Below, in pieces: positions 53,885 through 62,501 of a stretch of DNA of 64,000 nt. Below the pieces are notes generated by a model, which had not been told where the DNA came from, searched no databases, and saw only the letters and a program-made list of their open reading frames with translations. The stretch covers positions 17,011 to 81,010 of the forward strand of contig DATKZI010000008.1 in assembly GCA_035528035.1 (NCBI GenBank), in the 5' to 3' direction. Source of the DNA: JABLTI01 sp035528035. GTDB taxonomy: Archaea; Asgardarchaeota; Heimdallarchaeia; JABLTI01. The stretch's first letter is position 1; each line of letters begins with the position of its first letter. The position numbers and the translations under genes are program-made.

Positions 53885-54721
53885 GATGTTGAATATTTTA
53901 TGACTTTGAATTGATATACCAAATAAATCAGTGGGTAATACTTCAGCAATAATTTCAGTAATTTCGAATAATTTCTTAGGACTGATTGCTTTAACATTAC
54001 CAATGGGTGTAACTGGTTGAACAACTATTGGTACAACGATATCTCGCAACCTATCAGCGTACATTCGAACATCGTCCAATAATGTTTCAGAAGTAACGAC
54101 TAATTTTGCAAATACTTTAACAGGATAATTGCTTAGTTCAGTCATAGATTCAAATTCTTTATCAATTAATTTCTCCCATTCGCTATTTTTCACACTTTTT
54201 GCGCTTCTATCTTTGATGTCAACACAAGCATAACTTAATTGTGAAGCGACCTTCCCTATCCGTTTTGGATAAAAACCATTTGTTTCTAAATAGATAGGGA
54301 GTTCCAAATCGTACAATCTATTCACTATTTGATAGAAAAATTTCTCTTGATAAACAGGTTCTCCACCTGTTAATGAAACTGAATGAAAATCTTTAGTAGA
54401 AAGATTCAAAACCTGTTCGATAACAAACTCCTCATTGACAGGATTTTTATAAGTAGTAAATTCCCATGATCCGGGTATAGTTTCAACCTTACAATCAGGA
54501 TAATTTGGATTTCGTGAATGAGCTGAATCGCACCAAGCACATTTCAATTCACAACCTGCAAATCGAATGAAAATTTGTCTTCTACCAAAACAAGAACCTC
54601 TTACAGAGCCTCCTTCACCTTGAAAAGAACTAAAGATTTCAACTAGATTCCCTATAATTTTCTCTTCAACATTAACATTGCTTAATTCTTCATCGTTCTG
54701 AATATTTATTTCAGCATTCAT
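53879..54721 (-). CDS. queE: 7-carboxy-7-deazaguanine synthase (radical SAM)
   Basis: The 280-aa protein has the QueE radical-SAM site CELKCAWC (C-x3-C-x2-C, about residues 58-65), FSSFQGEGGSVRG upstream, VSLTGGEPVYQEKF near residue 112 and later strands PIYLETNGF. It converts carboxy-tetrahydropterin to 7-carboxy-7-deazaguanine, feeding archaeosine or queuosine synthesis. It overlaps the photolyase end by six bases. I prefer the ATG at 54721; a GTG at 54733 is an alternative. queC lies upstream, so these two form an operon. Confidence 0.93.
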   Translation of the reverse strand: MNAEINIQNDEELSNVNVEEKIIGNLVEIFSSFQGEGGSVRGSCFGRRQIFIRFAGCELKCAWCDSAHSRNPNYPDCKVETIPGSWEFTTYKNPVNEEFVIEQVLNLSTKDFHSVSLTGGEPVYQEKFFYQIVNRLYDLELPIYLETNGFYPKRIGKVASQLSYACVDIKDRSAKSVKNSEWEKLIDKEFESMTELSNYPVKVFAKLVVTSETLLDDVRMYADRLRDIVVPIVVQPVTPIGNVKAISPKKLFEITEIIAEVLPTDLFGISIQSHKIFNIL

Positions 54722-54762
54722 TCTTAGTTTCACATCTATATGCTATATATTCTATTTTATTA

Positions 54763-55512
54763 TCAATTAATATTTTTACTGTAAATTGTTGGGTCCTTGT
54801 GTAAACTTTGAGCAAATCCACGTTTTCTTCGAAGACAGCTTTCGCAAATCCCACAATGAATTGGACGACCATCCGTATCAAATCCCTTTGGGTCATAACA
54901 TGAATTGCTAAATTGGAATGGAACATGTAAGGTAAATCCCAAGTTTACTATCTCAGACTTATTCATTCCTACTAGAGGGCTGAGCACATTAATTTTAGCA
55001 TTAAGAATACCTCGAGATGCGGTACGAACAAAATCATCAATAAATTCCTGAGTATTGTCTGGGAAGGTTGTTCCCTCTTCAAGATTAAAACCTGTAATAA
55101 TATCAACATCTCCCTTAATGGTTTCAGCATAAGCACTTGCAATAGAGAGAAATAACAAGTTTCTACCAGGAATCCAAACTGATTTAGCACTTTCTAGCCC
55201 TATTGATAAGTTATCTAACTCTTCCTCAGTTAATTTAGGTAAATCCTTTGTACTACCTTGTATCAAGGAACTGTCCGTTTCTTTAGAAAAATCAGCTAAA
55301 AAATTCAGTGAAATAAATTCATGTTTATTTACTAAGGCAAGCTCTCCTAATCTCCTAGTTACTTGTTTAAGGACAACCTCTTCTTTTGAGCCATATTCAA
55401 ATGTCATACAATCTACTCTCGAGTAAGATTGTTTTTTAGCCCACCATAAACAAACAGTTGAGTCTAATCCACCACTAAGAAGGATAATTGCTGCTTTGGT
55501 TTTTTTTGACAT
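54763..55512 (-). CDS. queC: 7-cyano-7-deazaguanine synthase
   Basis: The 249-aa protein has the PP-loop ATP pyrophosphatase site LLSGGLDSTVCLWWAKK (about 12-28) and the C-terminal zinc site CYDPKGF with CGICESCLRRKRGF (about 205-230). It makes preQ0 from the QueE product, the precursor of archaeosine at position 15 of archaeal tRNAs. Its gene lies 41 bases upstream of queE. The pathway's tRNA-inserting enzyme is not in the window. Confidence 0.95.
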   Translation of the reverse strand: MSKKTKAAIILLSGGLDSTVCLWWAKKQSYSRVDCMTFEYGSKEEVVLKQVTRRLGELALVNKHEFISLNFLADFSKETDSSLIQGSTKDLPKLTEEELDNLSIGLESAKSVWIPGRNLLFLSIASAYAETIKGDVDIITGFNLEEGTTFPDNTQEFIDDFVRTASRGILNAKINVLSPLVGMNKSEIVNLGFTLHVPFQFSNSCYDPKGFDTDGRPIHCGICESCLRRKRGFAQSLHKDPTIYSKNIN

Positions 55513-55552
55513 AATTTTCCACTGAACTTTGAATTTATCAAGAATATTTTAG

Positions 55553-56113
55553 TTATTTGGCTCTTTCAAGTATTTCTTTTGCATTCACTAAATAATGAAC
55601 TTTAATATTGTACTGCTGTTCAAATTCAGCAAGACCTTCAGGTGTCCTATCAATGAAAACAAACATATCAGTAACTTGAGCTCCTTCATTTCTCAGAGCT
55701 TCTATAGCAAAAACTTTACTGAAACCACTTGCAATCAAATCATCAACAAGGAGGATTTTCTGTCCTTGTTTAATTTCTCCTTCCACCATTTTCATTAAAC
55801 CATGTTCTTTTGGTTCTTTTCTTAAAATATAATAAGGTTTCATTAATTTATTAGCAATCAAAGTACCGAAAGGTATTGCTGCAAGGGGAATGCCTACAAC
55901 TCCTTCTATCTCCGGGCATGAATGTTTAATATATTTTACCGCCTCAGATATAAGCTTATCAAATTCTTTTGGAAAATTAGGTATTATTCTCATATCGATA
56001 TAGTATTTTGATTTCGCACCAGAGGCAAGTGTAAAATCACCAAATTTTAGTGCGCCAGTTTTTTCTAAGACTTCAAAAATATATTCTTTTGCTACTGCTG
56101 ATTTATCTGTCAT
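55553..56113 (-). CDS. pyrE: Orotate phosphoribosyltransferase
   Basis: The 186-aa protein has the type I PRTase PRPP-binding loop ILLVDDLIASGFSK (about 115-128) and the N-terminal segment ALKFGDFTLASGAKSKYYIDMR characteristic of orotate phosphoribosyltransferases. It makes OMP from orotate and PRPP in pyrimidine synthesis. I chose the ATG at 56113; an upstream ATG at 56125 would add four residues. It is a single gene, divergent from the cyclic-DPG synthetase gene. Confidence 0.93.
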   Translation of the reverse strand: MTDKSAVAKEYIFEVLEKTGALKFGDFTLASGAKSKYYIDMRIIPNFPKEFDKLISEAVKYIKHSCPEIEGVVGIPLAAIPFGTLIANKLMKPYYILRKEPKEHGLMKMVEGEIKQGQKILLVDDLIASGFSKVFAIEALRNEGAQVTDMFVFIDRTPEGLAEFEQQYNIKVHYLVNAKEILERAK

Positions 56114-56317
56114 AATTATTACCATTACTATAATGGGAAATGGATTATTCTTTTATCTTTTGTGCTAATTGCTTGACTCATAAATTAAAGAAAAAGCGAT
56201 ATTGAATACCATTTACTCTCATTAGTGAACCCACCACGCATTTTATTAAGAAGTATAAGAGAGTGTTTTGATGAAATACAATCATTTGTTGTAAACAAAT
56301 GTTTGGAAGTGTTAGCA

Positions 56318-57655
56318 ATGGACACAACAAAAGTTATCATAATGGGCGCAGCTGGAAGAGATTTTCATAATTTCAATACTTATTTTAGAGATAATGAAAA
56401 TTATGAAGTGGTTGCTTTTACTGCGACACAAATTCCAGATATTGAGGGTCGAACATATCCAAAAGAATTGGCCGGAAATTTATACCCAAAAGGTATTCCT
56501 ATTTATGATGAGAAAAATCTAGCGGAAGTCATTGAAAAGACAAAGGCTGATGTCTGTGTTTTGTCGTACAGTGATTTACCTTATAGTTATGTAATGCATC
56601 TTGCTTCTAAAGTGATGGCTTTAGGACCAAACTTTTGGATGCTTGGTAAAAAGAAGACTTCTATTAAATCCTCTAAACCACTTATTTCTGTTTGTGCAGT
56701 AAGAACTGGTTGTGGTAAAAGCCAAACAACAAGGAAATTAGCTGTGAGTCTTTCTAAATTAGGATTAAAAGTAGTTGCCATAAGACATCCTATGCCATAC
56801 GACCCTGACTTGAACTCTCAAGCATGTCAGAGATACGCTACGCTTGAAGATTTAGACAAATATCGATGTACAATTGAAGAACGAGAAGAATATGAGCCTT
56901 TGATTGTTAATGGTATTATTCTCTATGCAGGAGTAGATTATGGAAAAATACTCAACGAAGCTGAAAAAGAAGCTGATATTATTATCTGGGATGGCGGAAA
57001 CAACGATTTTCCATTTTATAAATCAGATTTGGAAATTGTCGTAACAGATCCCCTTAGACCTGGTAATGAAATAAGCTATTACCCAGGTGAAGTAAATCTT
57101 AGAACTGCAGATGTAATTATTATTAATAAAATTGATTCTGCCAATAGAGATGATATTGCCCTTGTCAGGAAAAATATTGCTCAATATAATCCAAAGGCAT
57201 TAGTTGTTGATGCTGCATCTCCTTTAACTGTCGATGGTTGGGAAAAGATCAAAGGAAAAAGAGTGCTTGTAGTAGAAGATGGACCAACATTAACTCATGG
57301 TGAAATGAGATTCGGTGCAGGAGCAGTTGCTGCCTGGAAATTTGGTGCTAAAGAATTAATTGATCCAAGACCACAAGCAATTGGTTCAATAAAAGATACC
57401 TTTGAAAAGTATAACCTTCTTGGAACTATTTTACCTGCAATGGGTTATGGTAAGAAACAAATCGAAGAACTTGAGAAGACTATTAATACAATTGACTGTG
57501 ATTTGGTTCTCATTGGTACTCCTATTGACCTTGGAAAATTAATAAACATCAAACATGATTCCGTAAGAGTGAAATATGACTTAGAAGAAATTGGTCATCC
57601 CACTTTAATGGATATTGTTGAACCATTTTTGAAGAAAAAAGGTTTGATAAAATAA
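56318..57655 (+). CDS. Cyclic 2,3-diphosphoglycerate synthetase family protein
   Basis: The 445-aa protein matches the cyclic 2,3-diphosphoglycerate synthetase family (COG2403-type): KVIIMGAAGRDFHNFN, the P-loop region VRTGCGKSQTTRKLAVSL (about 140-157), IIWDGGNNDFPFY and VIIINKIDSAN of the GTPase-like domain. The enzyme makes cDPG, a thermoprotectant of some archaea. The ATG at 56318 has GGAAGTG upstream; a longer frame to 56225 adds a hydrophobic leader that I reject. Its presence in a lineage not known for cDPG may mean another product. Confidence 0.85.
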   Translation: MDTTKVIIMGAAGRDFHNFNTYFRDNENYEVVAFTATQIPDIEGRTYPKELAGNLYPKGIPIYDEKNLAEVIEKTKADVCVLSYSDLPYSYVMHLASKVMALGPNFWMLGKKKTSIKSSKPLISVCAVRTGCGKSQTTRKLAVSLSKLGLKVVAIRHPMPYDPDLNSQACQRYATLEDLDKYRCTIEEREEYEPLIVNGIILYAGVDYGKILNEAEKEADIIIWDGGNNDFPFYKSDLEIVVTDPLRPGNEISYYPGEVNLRTADVIIINKIDSANRDDIALVRKNIAQYNPKALVVDAASPLTVDGWEKIKGKRVLVVEDGPTLTHGEMRFGAGAVAAWKFGAKELIDPRPQAIGSIKDTFEKYNLLGTILPAMGYGKKQIEELEKTINTIDCDLVLIGTPIDLGKLINIKHDSVRVKYDLEEIGHPTLMDIVEPFLKKKGLIK

Positions 57656-57657
57656 GG

Positions 57658-58641
57658 TTATTTTTTATCTTGAACAGGTGACGGATCTTTCAATCCCGTC
57701 TCCTTATCTTTTATTTTTATTCCCATAAACTTGCATTTCTTTTTGTATTCGTCCCTAAGCTCATTTAATTGCACAGCTATATCTTCGTGAGGTTTCCCAC
57801 CCTTAATAGTTAAAATGGAACCATCTTTAATTGCTAGAAGCACGGAAATAATTCTCAAATCACCCAATCCTTTCATTGTAGAAAAGCCTTTATTAGAAAT
57901 CTCTATGCAAAGTCTTTTGGAGACTATACAATTCTCGGGGCAATTGAAACAATCGGACATTTCTGCAAAAACAAAATTGCTCTTCAAATCAACTCTGAAA
58001 ATTATATCATCAATTTTCGTAATAACCTCATTTTTAGAATTTATTTCAAAACCTTGATTAGCAATAATTTTCTTTACAGTTTCTATGTCAAATCCAATTG
58101 GTATATAGCCTATTTGTTGAGGCATGGTTTGAACTATATCTTCTACAATTGATTTGAAAAGATTCATTAAATCTTCTGAAGAGTTCCATTGATGAAAAGC
58201 AAATCTTGACAGCTTTTTTTCAGCGAAAAGCTTTCGAAAACTAGTTTTCAATTTAGTATAAGCTTTCTTTTCGAAATCTATTGGGGTTAAGATAATAAAT
58301 TCATACAGAGCATTTAGCTTATCTTCAGCTAAATCTATTATTTCCCTTACAAAATTAATACTATTCTTAGTTAAGCAAACAAAAAGATATTTCCTCGCAC
58401 CAACAAAATAAAAGGGAAGTATAAGACGATTCAAATTATTATTATTAATGGTCGTTACCCATATTTGTAAATCAACATCCCCCTGAGGGGTGTTTGATCG
58501 GAAAACCAGAGGATCTACACCGATCATATGCAGCAAATTCCCCCTATGATGAGCAGTTATTTCTCGTAAATCATCATGAAATTTCTCACGAGTAAGAGTT
58601 GGTTCTAATGTTAAGATAATTTTTGCCAAAAATCTAACCAA
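57658..58641 (-). CDS. Unknown protein with a four-cysteine motif
   Basis: The 327-aa protein has no recognised family. It begins with a hydrophobic helix, then alpha/beta segments, and carries CFNCPENC plus a further Cys (C231, C234, C238 and C245; C-x2-C-x3-C-x6-C), a possible zinc or Fe-S site. The C-terminus is basic. The TTG at 58641 is preferred because AGGTGA is five bases upstream; a GTG at 58650 is an alternative. It ends three bases after the convergent cDPG synthetase gene and is transcribed downstream of the hyperacidic mini-gene. Confidence 0.6.
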   Translation of the reverse strand: MVRFLAKIILTLEPTLTREKFHDDLREITAHHRGNLLHMIGVDPLVFRSNTPQGDVDLQIWVTTINNNNLNRLILPFYFVGARKYLFVCLTKNSINFVREIIDLAEDKLNALYEFIILTPIDFEKKAYTKLKTSFRKLFAEKKLSRFAFHQWNSSEDLMNLFKSIVEDIVQTMPQQIGYIPIGFDIETVKKIIANQGFEINSKNEVITKIDDIIFRVDLKSNFVFAEMSDCFNCPENCIVSKRLCIEISNKGFSTMKGLGDLRIISVLLAIKDGSILTIKGGKPHEDIAVQLNELRDEYKKKCKFMGIKIKDKETGLKDPSPVQDKK

Positions 58642-58898
58642 AAAGCTCACCTATGAAGAGTTGATACTACAATATCAAATATATTGGTTTTTAATACATA
58701 TTAATCTTTCAATCTAGCAAGATTAAATTTGGATGGGATAATGATTAAAAAAAATTAAATAAAAAGAAGAATAAAAAGAAAAAAAGAAAAAATGTCTCAT
58801 CATGACTAACTCAAGAAAAACTTAGCGATGAAAGAGACAAGATTTGACTGACTATTCGATTATGATGTTACTTTGGCAAACAAATGTTATATGATGAA

Positions 58899-59009
58899 CT
58901 AATCGTCATCGTCGTCGTCGTCATCGTCATGGTCCCAATCTTCGTCGTCATTATCGTCGTCATCAAAGTCCTCGTCATCGAAATCGTCTTTATCTTTTGG
59001 ATCTAGCAT
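58899..59009 (-). CDS. Hyperacidic 36-aa mini-protein
   Basis: This frame, too short for standard ORF lists, starts at ATG 59009 with AGGT upstream and ends with TAG at 58899. The 36 residues are dominated by Asp, with a run of nine Asp at the C-terminus preceded by DEDWDH, and a start MLDPKDKDD. No hydrophobic segment is present. A TATA-like box lies at 59066-59078, and the downstream region (58898 to 58740) is T-rich on the minus strand. Such an acidic peptide could mimic nucleic acid or buffer divalent cations. Its reality and function are unproven. Confidence 0.5.
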   Translation of the reverse strand: MLDPKDKDDFDDEDFDDDDNDDEDWDHDDDDDDDDD

Positions 59010-59065
59010 AGTCTTTTACCTGAGAGTCTAGAGCTCCCTAAAAAAAATCTAATTGCTCTTTTGGT

Positions 59066-59078
59066 TTTTAAATATATT
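59066..59078 (-). promoter_or_regulatory. TATA-like box for the hyperacidic mini-gene
   Basis: On the minus strand ATATATTTAAAAACC-like sequence lies about 57-70 bases before the ATG of the mini-gene, a suitable place for a TBP site with a leader of roughly 30-35 bases. Confidence 0.35.
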
Positions 59079-59139
59079 TGTATGAAAAAAAAAAAGAAAA
59101 AAATAATCTATGGAAAGAAATTATCATTTGTAGGATTCT

Positions 59140-60228
59140 TTAGAAAAGCTTTTCTTTTTTCATAAGGTCCGTAGACCACTGATTTGTCGAAAGATCAAAA
59201 GCTCCTTTCCATAAACCATAAAATTCTGAATTTTTATAATCTAAATAATAGAATTTTATTTTTTTACATATACGCCAGAGTAATTCAGAAATATGTGAAA
59301 AATGAGATGCTGGACATCTAAGATACCATAAAAATCCAGTTTCAGTTAATCGAAAAGTAGATTCAAATGGTATGGGATCTTTAAACAAAAGATTTTGTAA
59401 TCTATTAGCAGTTAAATTATTACACTCGGAAATGACTAAAAAGGAATTGTAAATTTCAAAAGCTTCCCAACGAAGAAAAACTCTATATTGAGAAACTACG
59501 TTTTCAGCCAGAAATTTTAACTTTCTACTTATTTTTTGTTGCAGCCCTATTTCGTTTTTATCCATTTTTTGGGAATCCATTATTTCAGTATTTTTCCTTC
59601 TAGCACTCATAGTTATTTCTTGAAGTAAGGAAATATCAAGACTATCGAATTTACTAATAACAGATTTTTTCACAGATCGCTGAATTCTTTTAGAATCAGC
59701 AGTATCTAATTTCTTAGACCAAACTTTCCAGTCAAAATTCCATCGCATCATATTTGGTTCCCAATTTTTTAAATTTGCTCGAGTATAAATTGAGAGCGCA
59801 GATGGAATAATTGTAGGAATAAAATAATTTTGAATTTTATTTTCTTTTTTAAGGTAATCGAGTAAATCAAGTAAAATATCATGAGAAGATTTAGGTATTC
59901 GAAATTGAACAAAGAGACCATTAAAGGAACCAAAACAACGAATACGAAAGAGTGTATAAGGGTGGTTATAACAAATATGATTTTCAAAATAAGTAAGATT
60001 TTCAATATTCTCGATTTCAATAAAAACATCAATGATCTCTAAATCTAAAGTATCGGGAAGTAAATCTGCACAAACGCTGTAGTAGGATTTATCTTGTTTC
60101 AATAAATCTAATCTTGTTATAACTGTTGGAGTTGAAAGTTTGATAGCTTTAGCTATGGTTGAAGCTGATGCAAGTGGTCTCTCCTGCAAAGCTATAAGGA
60201 GTTCTAAATCACTCTCTTCAATTGTCAT
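59140..60228 (-). CDS. Lrp/AsnC-like winged-helix regulator, large
   Basis: The 362-aa protein starts with an AsnC-type helix-turn-helix (ESDLELLIALQERPLASAST, then IAKAIKLSTPTVITRLDLLK, residues 4-45). Downstream is a segment resembling the Lrp/AsnC sensing domain (about 70-150), then a basic linker with RIQRSVKKSV and a second globular half of unknown type, making it about twice the length of a usual Lrp. It may bind an effector and regulate the neighbouring secreted proteins. Transcribed toward the hyperacidic mini-gene, 130 bases away. Confidence 0.7.
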   Translation of the reverse strand: MTIEESDLELLIALQERPLASASTIAKAIKLSTPTVITRLDLLKQDKSYYSVCADLLPDTLDLEIIDVFIEIENIENLTYFENHICYNHPYTLFRIRCFGSFNGLFVQFRIPKSSHDILLDLLDYLKKENKIQNYFIPTIIPSALSIYTRANLKNWEPNMMRWNFDWKVWSKKLDTADSKRIQRSVKKSVISKFDSLDISLLQEITMSARRKNTEIMDSQKMDKNEIGLQQKISRKLKFLAENVVSQYRVFLRWEAFEIYNSFLVISECNNLTANRLQNLLFKDPIPFESTFRLTETGFLWYLRCPASHFSHISELLWRICKKIKFYYLDYKNSEFYGLWKGAFDLSTNQWSTDLMKKEKLF

Positions 60229-60265
60229 TCGTATTTTACTTTCCTATTAGTCATATTCCATTTCT

Positions 60266-60748
60266 CTAAAGTTCAAGTGTGGGAGCTCCACCACCACCGA
60301 TACCTGTAGGGGGATCAAAGATAATGGTGCAGAAAGATGTGAATTTGTACATCTGAATTTTAACATAAGAGTAGAAGTTAATAGTATACCAACCAGGTTC
60401 TGTAACAGTATTGTAAACATCGAATTGAATTATACATGATACCGAGTTGAGTCTAATGTAACCTTTGAAGGTAAAAGTTGTATTTGATGGTAGAATAATC
60501 TCAAAAAGACAATCAAGCCTTATATCAGATTCATCAAAAATATCAGGATTAAAGTAAACATAGACAGAAAATCTAGTATCATCTTCATAGCCATCCAAAT
60601 CAGCATCTAAGTATTCCGCGTGTATAAAGGACATCTCATAAACTGCAACATCTCGAGTCTGAAGTCCTTGGGTATTTGTTAAAGAAAGGGGGAGAAACGT
60701 GAATAAGATTAATAACAATATACTAATAGTTTTTTTATCAAGTTTCAT
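60266..60748 (-). CDS. Secreted protein of unknown function
   Basis: The 160-aa protein has a clean signal peptide (basic start MKLDKKT, hydrophobic ISILLLILFTFLPLSL, then a likely cleavage near LTNTQG) and a beta-rich, acidic and aromatic mature domain ending in a Gly-rich segment (GIGGGGAPTLEL). No family was recognised. The ATG at 60748 has GAGGAT upstream. Its gene is divergent from the caspase-like protein gene across about 190 bases, so the two secreted proteins may be co-regulated. Confidence 0.65.
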   Translation of the reverse strand: MKLDKKTISILLLILFTFLPLSLTNTQGLQTRDVAVYEMSFIHAEYLDADLDGYEDDTRFSVYVYFNPDIFDESDIRLDCLFEIILPSNTTFTFKGYIRLNSVSCIIQFDVYNTVTEPGWYTINFYSYVKIQMYKFTSFCTIIFDPPTGIGGGGAPTLEL

Positions 60749-60936
60749 TATTTTATCCTCATTTTTAAACAAAATAACTACTTAGATTATTTAAAAGTCA
60801 TTAATATACTTATCTTAAAAGTTAAAGATTAATAAAGTTATCAATAAGTCAAGAAAAAATGGTTTTTTTAAAGAAAGTTTATAAAGAGATTTTAATATAT
60901 CCTATTAGCACTCTTTGTAGTGATAGAGTTGATTAT

Positions 60937-61731
60937 ATGAAGAAAAAAATGGCCTTCGGTTTACTCCTAGCCGCAGTGTTCGTTCTTTCAGCTGTTATGC
61001 CATTGGCTGTAAGAAATGTCGCTGCTGGAGATGGTATTGTAAACAGATATGCACTCATTGTCGGTATATCTGATTATAAATCAATTAGCGACCTTTCTTA
61101 TTGTGATGAAGATGCAAACGATTGGTTCAATCAATTAGATCCAAGATACGATTGTGTTGTTCTTGGTGACGCCACAAACTACTACGTACAATATGACGGT
61201 GTAGCTACAGAATATGCAGTTAAACAAGCAATAGCCAATATGGTTGCAATAGCTGATGAAGATGACGAAATAGTCTTTGCTTCAAGCGGACACGGTGGTG
61301 CCACAAAAGGAAAAGTAAGAAACTCCTTCTTATGTATGTGGGATTGCGGTTCAGGCGAGAACGGAGAAAACGGTTATCTCTACGATTATGAGATGGCTCC
61401 TCTCTTTGAAAACGCAGTGTGCAAATGGTTCATTTTCTTAGATCATTGTAATTCTGGTGGTATGAACGAAGTTATGGGCTATGCTAATAAAGCCAATGGT
61501 TATATGACCACAACATGCACAGCCTTAGGTTATGGTTATGATTACACCCCTGGATTAAATGGTGCTTGGACTTATTTCTTCTTAGAAATTGCCTGGCAAC
61601 AATACTATGGTGGTAGTTATACTGTATCCATGGAAACTATCTTCGATTATGCTTTATCCATTTATCCATATGATAACAAAGATCTTCCACAAGAATTTGA
61701 TGGTAATACTGCAGCAGCATTCTACCTATAA
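60937..61731 (+). CDS. Secreted caspase-fold (C14-like) peptidase
   Basis: The 264-aa protein has an N-terminal signal peptide (MKKKMAFGLLLAAVFVLSAV) and the caspase fold: YALIVGISDYKSISDLSYC, the catalytic His in SSGHGG (H119) and the catalytic Cys in DHCNSGG (C171), preceded by VCKWFIFLDH. Both are present, so it should be an active cysteine peptidase acting outside the cell. The ATG at 60937 is chosen because the signal peptide begins there. Codon choice is unusually rich in C-ending codons, suggesting strong expression. A terminator follows directly. Confidence 0.85.
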   Translation: MKKKMAFGLLLAAVFVLSAVMPLAVRNVAAGDGIVNRYALIVGISDYKSISDLSYCDEDANDWFNQLDPRYDCVVLGDATNYYVQYDGVATEYAVKQAIANMVAIADEDDEIVFASSGHGGATKGKVRNSFLCMWDCGSGENGENGYLYDYEMAPLFENAVCKWFIFLDHCNSGGMNEVMGYANKANGYMTTTCTALGYGYDYTPGLNGAWTYFFLEIAWQQYYGGSYTVSMETIFDYALSIYPYDNKDLPQEFDGNTAAAFYL

Positions 61732-61735
61732 ACAC

Positions 61736-61776
61736 GAGAAAATCTGATTGGTTTTCTCTTTTTTCTTCTTTTTTTA
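61736..61776 (+). terminator. Terminator of the caspase-like gene
   Basis: GAGAAAATC (61736-61744) pairs with GGTTTTCTC (61750-61758) with one G-T, loop TGATT, followed by a long T-rich run. It begins five bases after the stop codon. Confidence 0.75.
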
Positions 61777-61886
61777 ATTTCTTCAATAAAATTATCAGCA
61801 CTATTTTTCTTTTAGTCAAATAATTATAAAATCTAGCTTTATCAGAAGATTCTTTTAAATAGAATCGAGAGTACATTCAGTGATAA

Positions 61887-62447
61887 ATGATGGAGCATTT
61901 GTTTTATACTACCTTTTCCTCACCTTTTGATGATTTTACTATTGTATGGAAAGAAAGTGCTTCAACAATTCAAATACAGCGAGTATTCCTAAGTGAGCAA
62001 ACGAAGAAATCAGAAAGTAAAGCATCGGAAGTGTTCAATCAAATAGAACGAAAAGTAAATGGCAGAATTAATTCTATTGGAGAAAAATTCCAGCGGTTTT
62101 ATAATGGTGAAGAGGTGACGTTTGATTTAGATCTGTTGGATTTTGGGAGATGCTCTGAGATACAAAAGAAAGTATTATTAGCTGAACATAAGATTCCAAG
62201 AGGTTGGATAAGTACCTATAAACGCATAGCTATAGAAATAGGCATACCTAATGGTGCAAGGGTAGTAGGGAATTGTTTAGCAAAAAATCCTTTTCCAATC
62301 TTCATACCTTGCCATAGAGCAATAAAATCGAATGGAGAATTAGGTGGATATCAGGGAGGACTTGATATGAAACGAGTGCTTCTGGAACAAGAAGGTGTAA
62401 AATTCACCAAAAATGATAAGGTGATAATGGAGAAAATATACTATTAA
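61887..62447 (+). CDS. ogt: Methylated-DNA--protein-cysteine methyltransferase
   Basis: The 186-aa protein has the O6-alkylguanine-DNA alkyltransferase signature: the nucleophile loop PIFIPCHRAI, the preceding GARVVGNCLAKNP and the winged-helix-like segment WISTYKRIAIEIG. The active-site Cys removes alkyl groups from O6 of guanine in a suicide reaction. The N-terminal domain is the usual alpha/beta part. Start at ATG 61887 or 61890. It is a single gene preceded by the caspase-like gene. Confidence 0.95.
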   Translation: MMEHLFYTTFSSPFDDFTIVWKESASTIQIQRVFLSEQTKKSESKASEVFNQIERKVNGRINSIGEKFQRFYNGEEVTFDLDLLDFGRCSEIQKKVLLAEHKIPRGWISTYKRIAIEIGIPNGARVVGNCLAKNPFPIFIPCHRAIKSNGELGGYQGGLDMKRVLLEQEGVKFTKNDKVIMEKIYY

Positions 62448-62501
62448 TTTTATTTGTAGAAAAATATGGAAATATATAATGGAATTTTGAATTATAAATT
62501 T

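Noticed and set aside
58903..58990. Trinucleotide TCG/TCA-rich stretch considered as a simple repeat
   Set aside because: It reads in frame as an acidic peptide with start, stop and Shine-Dalgarno element, so I list it as a possible gene instead.
61637..61876. A 79-aa minus-strand frame over the end of the caspase-like gene
   Set aside because: It overlaps a clear gene and its terminator on the other strand and has no domain or signal.
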